Shown here piece after piece: positions 58,801 through 64,000 of a DNA stretch of 64,000 bases. Source of the DNA: Halictus rubicundus (taxonomy: Eukaryota; Arthropoda; Insecta; Hymenoptera; Halictidae). Each line of letters begins with the position of its first letter. The stretch's first letter is position 1. The notes below the pieces were generated by a model. The model was not told the DNA's origin, ran no database searches, and saw only the letters and a list, made by a program, of their open reading frames with translations. A program made the translations under genes and the position numbers. The stretch is taken from positions 8,404,310 through 8,468,309 of the forward strand of contig NC_135152.1 in assembly GCF_050948215.1 (NCBI RefSeq), written 5' to 3'.

Positions 58801-59716
58801 GCACGGACCTTCTCAATTCTTACTGCTCCCCTACTCCAATCAAAGAGACTTTTGCACCCCCCATGAATTTAATACGCATGCAACGAAATGAAACCGTGCC
58901 CACCATTTCGCTGGCTGTTCGACGTGTATTTGAAACAAAGTTGCCCCCAATTATCCAGGGGTCAAAGTAAAAAGTCAAGGGGTGTACAATAACTCGATTC
59001 CCTGGTCGAACCTGCATGTTTACAGGACGAAATCGAATGAAATTCGGGGGAGGTGACGGTGTCCATGAACGAGCCAGGTGACGAGCCCCTGTCGACGGGC
59101 TGGTAATATTTGCAAGCCGTGGCGATTTAAATAAGCAATCGGATTAAAGCTCGGCCCCATCCGGGGCCAGTTGCGGGATAGGCGGGACGGTCCGACCATC
59201 TCCGGGGTTGAAAACTTGATAATTTAATTTCACCCCGGCAAAGGAAGTTAATCCCGGCGTGACGATGGGGTGTAGAGCGGGGTAGTTAAAGGGTGGGGAA
59301 AAGGGGTCGGCGAGGCGCGGAGGGAAAGGACCGCAGGATCCCCGGCACTTCCGTCGCAGCGGCCAACCCCAGGAAGTAAGTTCTGTTTGTTTTGTTCCGG
59401 CTACAGTTGACGGGAGTTATGTTTAACTCGTCTTACGCAAGTACCGACCACCCCCTTCCCCCCGGACGGAAGACGAAGAGGAAAACGTCGGGAAGATGGA
59501 ACGCGAGTCGGGAAACGGGCCTCCGTCTCTGTCCGACCCGTCTGAAGAATCCTCAAGACATATCCGCGACTGGGAAAACGCAGAAATTAATAAGGGCCGT
59601 GTCCTGCGCTGGCGTCTTGAATCATTCTACCTGTCAAACCGTCCCCGGATGATGTTCTTGGCTCTCTGCGCCGAGGATCCTGCACCTAGCACGTGCTCCT
59701 CGACAAATTTAATCAG
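58801..59716. other. GC-rich block
   Basis: G-rich runs at 59230-59310, then two overlapping plus-strand frames from about 59392 and 59496. The latter runs straight into the MITE at 59717, so its C-terminal third is transposon-derived. Not accepted as a gene. Confidence 0.4.
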
Positions 59717-59912
59717 CAGACTGCGGATTGTGTGCATTTGCAAGAAAAATTGCTGGATCAAATGCAAGAAAGTACGAACATGTAAAGGATTTCAAAGTAC
59801 TGTTCTGTTGTTTTCAACTAAATAACATTATTCAAAGAGGAAACAAATGTCTATGTAGCGCCTGTGTCTTGTGATCAGGCTATTTTCATTTTGCACAGAA
59901 ATCCACAGTCTG
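59717..59912 (+). mobile_element. MITE family 2, full-length copy
   Basis: AGACTGCGGAT on the left and ATCCACAGTCT on the right bound about 196 bp. It shares the internal GCCTGTGTCTTGTGATC box with the 37.3-kb copy at the same relative position. The flanking dinucleotides are CA and TG instead of TA, so the target site has mutated or differs. Confidence 0.9.
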
Positions 59913-60225
59913 TTAAGCAGAAATGGAAACTCCAGCAGCGTCTACTTTTTGAGTTTTTTGGTTTGGTTTTGTAATTAGTTTTGACTTGGATTATCGGCCA
60001 ACATCGGCTCGAGATTGAAATTTCCATTTCGAAATTTCTGATACTATTTCCTGCATGTGCTATAAGACAACACTTGCTCTAATACCGTACGAATTATTTC
60101 TCTCACCTCGGTAGTATCTTTTTGAATTAGGATTCACAAAGCAACCAGAGCCTAATAACCGCCTTATCAGTCGCCGTTGTACTTCTTAAACACCTAGTGA
60201 TTTTTTTTTTTTAATTTCATTGAAT

Positions 60226-60427
60226 TCTCGATATATGTCGCCAAGGCCTAGACGATAAACGTCGCGGAATTATCCCCACTACCGCGGAGTATACCCCGTG
60301 TGGGGCCACGAGGCTCGAGAGGCCTCGGACGTCGAGTGTGAATATAATACGGCTCGCGTACGTCTCCTGCACGATACACAACGCTGGCAAGACCCGTGTT
60401 GTTGACATATATCGTGAAATCACTGTA
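60226..60427 (-). mobile_element. MITE family 1, near full-length copy
   Basis: About 202 bp runs from TGAATTCTCGATATATGTCG to CGTGAAATCACTG-TA. It carries every box of the family, including GTCGCCAAGGCC, ACTACCGCGGAGTATAC and GGCAAGACCCGTG. It shares with the 22.2-kb copy a frame on the minus strand that stays open through the whole element. Confidence 0.9.
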
Positions 60428-61640
60428 TGTCGCTCGAATTTCAAATTCTATTGTTGCGATAAGTCGATATTATTCAGTCTCGTGCTTTGCGAAGACGAGA
60501 TTCCATTTAAATAAGTGCGACGGCTAATTTAGTGCTGGGGCTCAGAATGAATTGCACACCTAACATGTGATTGGTTACGCTCTTTGCGCGACTCACGTTG
60601 TGTTCCACTGCGAATATTTCAACGGAATGGAGTTGCGCCGCGAGTGTGTCAAGGGAAGTGTTGATTTGCAAAGCTCCCGGTGCCTTTGAAATTCTGTAGC
60701 TGATTTCGTAAGGTGCAAACTTCTCGATATTACGGTGTGTATCGTATTATAAAAGAAACTGTAAATTAGTTGAGAGTAAGCTACTTTATCTTGTTGCGTT
60801 AAACTGTTCGAGGGAAGGAATTTATATATTTAACGTTTACGTGAAGTTTGTACTTAAGTTTCTTCGGAATATCTACTCCTGTTACAAGCAAAATTTTATT
60901 ATTGTATGTTGTACGTTCTTTTCAAACTAAAATTAGAACTTTCCTGAATTTTTTTTATTTATTGCCTATTTATTACAGACTTTTTATACAGTCTAATAAA
61001 AGTATTTTTAGGTCTACATACTTTCTAGCATTGTCGTTATTAATTCTCATAGGAACTTAAACACAAGGACGTTTTTAAACAAGCAGAGTCTGGATCTGTT
61101 CTAACCCAGATTATTAAAATCGTCATTAAATTACTCAGTTTCCGGCGAATTAATTAAACGAACAGCTGTCGCATTAAGAATCTTCAAAAATATGTTTTTA
61201 AGAATTGATAAATAAAGCTGCGAATGATCTCAAACATCATGAATTATACAGGGTGTCTCTCTTAAGTGTGACTTAAGTACTCAAAATATGAAAATTGCAT
61301 GATCATCTTGATATTTTCAGTGCTATGAAATACACCTTCTACAGACATGCAGGTGTTTATATTTCTCGAAAAGCCTGCATACTTATCGAAAACGAATTTT
61401 AAGTTTGACCTTCGTTTCCAGAATTGAAGGTCATCTCATACAACATATTTAAATTGACTTTTTCACGATACGGAAATATATATACGTAGTTGATTGAAAA
61501 GTAAAACATCGATGACCTTGAAAACTATACGAAAAAACAACATTCGGCAGAGACGAACTGGCTGCTTAATACCATTCAAATTATGCATAAACTAGTTTTC
61601 GCTTTGTCACAATTAGAGGGGATATTTGGGAGAATATTTT
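60428..61640. other. AT-rich stretch
   Basis: A TA-CAGGGTGTCTCTC motif at 61247 looks like one end of a transposon, and GAAGGTCATC and GATGACCTTG (near 61425 and 61510) are inverted with respect to each other. No opposite terminus was found. Confidence 0.4.
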
Positions 61641-63805
61641 GAAGATATTATTTTTTGCTATAGTTAGAGGAATGGCGAGTCGTTCGAAGTTTGAGCAGAG
61701 CACACCAAAAAGTTCCGTAACTTTTTCGATTCCCGTTAGAGCCGCGTCCTGGTTTCCGGCGTCGAATTACGCGAGAGTTAAGCGCGGCGATGATCGACTG
61801 ACAGTGAACAAGACGGAAGGAGGTAGTCCGACCGATTAAACGATCGCAGGATCGTATCCCCTGTTCCCTTTAAACGCGTTGCGGTCCGAGAATTGGAGGC
61901 GGCTGTACAAGGAGAGACACCGAACAATGAACGTCCTGTGCAATGCGCCTGCGATCGGGATGAAGCGGACCGTTCATCGGCGACGTAATGAGAAGCCACC
62001 CGGCATATGAGTGTCACGCACGCATCCCGCGTAATATCGAGACACAATCGGCATCGATCTTGCGGGTAGGTAATTAACCCGGCGACTAACCGGTTTTAAC
62101 GCAACCGGTACGGCGCGGTGCTTCGGGCCAACAACGTACTCGACAGATACACGTGTACACTATCTATCGGACGTTCCGCCGAAATGTGACCGATCCTCGG
62201 CGCGTCGTCGCCACGGGTCACGGCATTAAATTATGTCCGCCTTTGATTTCCACGGCTTTAATGGACATCACACGCGGGTGCTTTGACGATTGCGAGATTC
62301 AAAGTGCAGCCCCACGGTCCATGCGGGGACAAAACAGGATTCGTGATTCGTTGCGTCCGCAGATTGATATATTACACTTTAAGGGTTAACATTATACTCC
62401 TCAGATGTGGTAAAGATATCTCTGGCCATGGCTACTAATTCCCAGCTTAGTATGCAAAACTCAGCTGCCCGAAAAATTTGAGCTACCCGCAAAACAAGCG
62501 GTGTCGAAGGAGCAGACGACGCTTAATTAAAATAGAATTATAACGAAGCCGAGGGACGGCTTAGGTCGACGATAGTGGTCGTCGAAACGCGGGGGACCAG
62601 GTGCTTCCGGCGTCAGAACGGGGAAACCCAGGCGAGACGAAGAAGCGTGGAAAACAGGGCGAAAAAAATATCGTTTCACGGAACGTAGCCGAAACAAGTC
62701 GGTCGTTTATTGGAAACCTCTGATCGGACGTCGAAAAAGAAGAAAAAAGAAACAAACGAGAAAGGGTAAAACGTAGGCTGAACGCCGCGTTTTTTACGCA
62801 TGGAGGCACAAAAGACGGGGACAATTAAAAGGAGGGCCGAAAGAGTTGCGCGAACGCAGGAAAAAAATGTATTCGCCGGGGTCGTCGATATTTGATCCGA
62901 TCACGTTTTTGTTTCTCCGTTTCCGTGGCCCTTTCATCGTTGCTCGACAGAATCGAGCAAACGAACAGAAAAAAAAGAAAGAAAAAAGAACCGAGCCGAA
63001 AAGTGCGCGCGGAAGGCAGACACGAGAAGTCGATATATCCCGGCTGATCGAGGCTCGAACCGTTCGACCTGTTCAACGTTATTTCCCGTCGGAGTCGCTA
63101 ATGTTGACCAGATCGTTAGAGAAAAGTCGGCGCCGCTGGCTCGATCCGCATTTCCGTTCGCGTGTAGAGGTGTACGTACGTATATACGCGACAGGGACAA
63201 CGAAATTGAATCCATCGGGGCCCGGCTAGCAGCTGCCTTTCGACAAGCAACGGCTACGAACGGGAATGTATCAACCGTCAGACACTGAGCGAGCATATTG
63301 TTACCGGGGCACGGGTTTACGGGCACGGAATTAGGGACTTCGCTGTATACGTTTTGCACTTAGCTGCAACGCGTTGACTGCTGCCGGAGAATTGCGCCCC
63401 GACACCGTTGCGAAACGACGGACCGAGTACTGCAATCTGTAGAGGGTTCGCTGCGCTCGCACTGGGCTATTCACTTTGCTGCTAGTTTTCAACGGGCAGT
63501 CTGCCCTACCTAAAAGGATCAACTGATTGTGCGAGTGGCGAATCGAATAACCATGATATGGTACTCGTGCGACAAGACGCGCGTTCAATTCTGAAATGGT
63601 GCCGGCAATGTGCACGTGTGCACGATATTTGTGAAAAATTTATACCCGTCACCATTTTGTTCATACATACTGGTGAGACAGTAACCCACTAACAAAACTT
63701 TTCTGTTCTCAATTATATTTTTGTGAAACCTCTACCGATTTATTTCTGACATTTTTAATAAGACCTCTTGGAAGATAATAGAGCTACTATTTTCTAGAAT
63801 AGAAT
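61641..63805. other. GC-rich stretch to 63.6 kb, then AT-rich
   Basis: CpG-rich DNA with several purine-rich tracts (62720-62770, 62965-62990). Frames of up to 141 codons overlap on both strands and look compositional. No exon signals that I trust. Confidence 0.4.
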
Positions 63806-63985
63806 TACAGCGATTTCTCTATATATGTCGCCAAGGCCTAGAGGATAAACGTCGCGGAATGATCCCCACTACCGCGGAGTATACGCCGCGAGGGGCCACG
63901 GAGCTCGAGAGGCCTCGAACGTCCAGGAGTGTAAACATAACACGGCAAGACCCGTGTTGTTGACATATATCGAGGATTTACTGTA
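63806..63985 (-). mobile_element. MITE family 1 copy
   Basis: This is a 180-bp copy beginning TA-CAGCGATTTCTCTATAT and ending CGAGGATTTACTG-TA. A deletion before the GGCAAGACCCGTG box removes the TCTCCTG-ACGAT segment, which shifts the internal frame. It is followed by a T-run at the window's end. Confidence 0.9.
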
Positions 63986-64000
63986 TATATTTTTTTTTTT

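Noticed and set aside
59496..59825. 109-codon frame beginning MERESGNGPPSLSDPSEESS with protein-like composition
   Set aside because: Its last third lies inside a MITE family 2 copy, an overlapping frame from 59392 is equally open, and no splice or family evidence supports it.
1..64000. CRISPR array or prokaryotic operon
   Set aside because: The tandem repeats found have no regular unique spacers, and there are no cas-like frames, ribosome-binding sites or packed genes. The DNA is eukaryotic in character.

Overview
The window looks like intergenic or deep-intron DNA from an insect, most likely a hymenopteran. That placement is an inference from the overall character: very AT-rich stretches alternate with CpG-dense GC-rich blocks every 1-3 kb, long (GA/CT)n microsatellites are present, and there are many short TA-flanked miniature inverted-repeat elements (MITEs). 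No bacterial-style operon, ribosome-binding site, rRNA, convincing tRNA or CRISPR array is visible. No reading frame matches a protein family I recognise. The longest frame (189 codons) is about what chance gives in this much mixed-composition DNA.

What can be supported is mainly repeat structure. Two MITE families recur along the whole window. Family 1 is about 130-212 bp, has TA target sites and ends of the type CAGTGAWTTCTC. It has nine copies or clear fragments (2.5, 22.2, 27.2, 40.0, 40.9, 53.6, 54.2, 60.2 and 63.8 kb). Family 2 is about 160-200 bp, with ends TA-GACTGCGGAT. It has three end-to-end copies (9.7, 37.3 and 59.7 kb) and many fragments. Two further elements with CAGGGTG-like ends lie at 16.5 and 19.1 kb. 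At 38.56-38.91 kb a GC-rich insert carries the hallmarks of target-primed retrotransposition: a direct flanking repeat of 14-15 bp and an A-run at the 3' end.

Local duplications form a second layer. They include a roughly 290-bp tandem duplication at 0.8-1.5 kb with a diverged relative at 4.7 kb, a degenerate 30-bp minisatellite at 7.83-8.18 kb that stays open in one frame for its first units, a 127-bp tandem pair at 31.7 kb, a 192/213-bp pair at 48.2 kb, a 42-bp pair with palindromic cores at 25.05 kb and a 47-bp pair at 50.24 kb. Microsatellites sit at 24.2, 34.85, 42.45, 45.6 and 46.03 kb.

The only place with gene-like signals is 34.23-34.58 kb. There a TISU/YY1-like start (CAAAATGGCGGC) opens a 24-residue ORF, followed by a second ATG opening 61 codons that end at a full GTGAGT splice donor. 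I offer it as a tentative first exon, not an established gene. The GC-rich blocks could be regulatory islands or exons, but nothing in them can be assigned from sequence alone.
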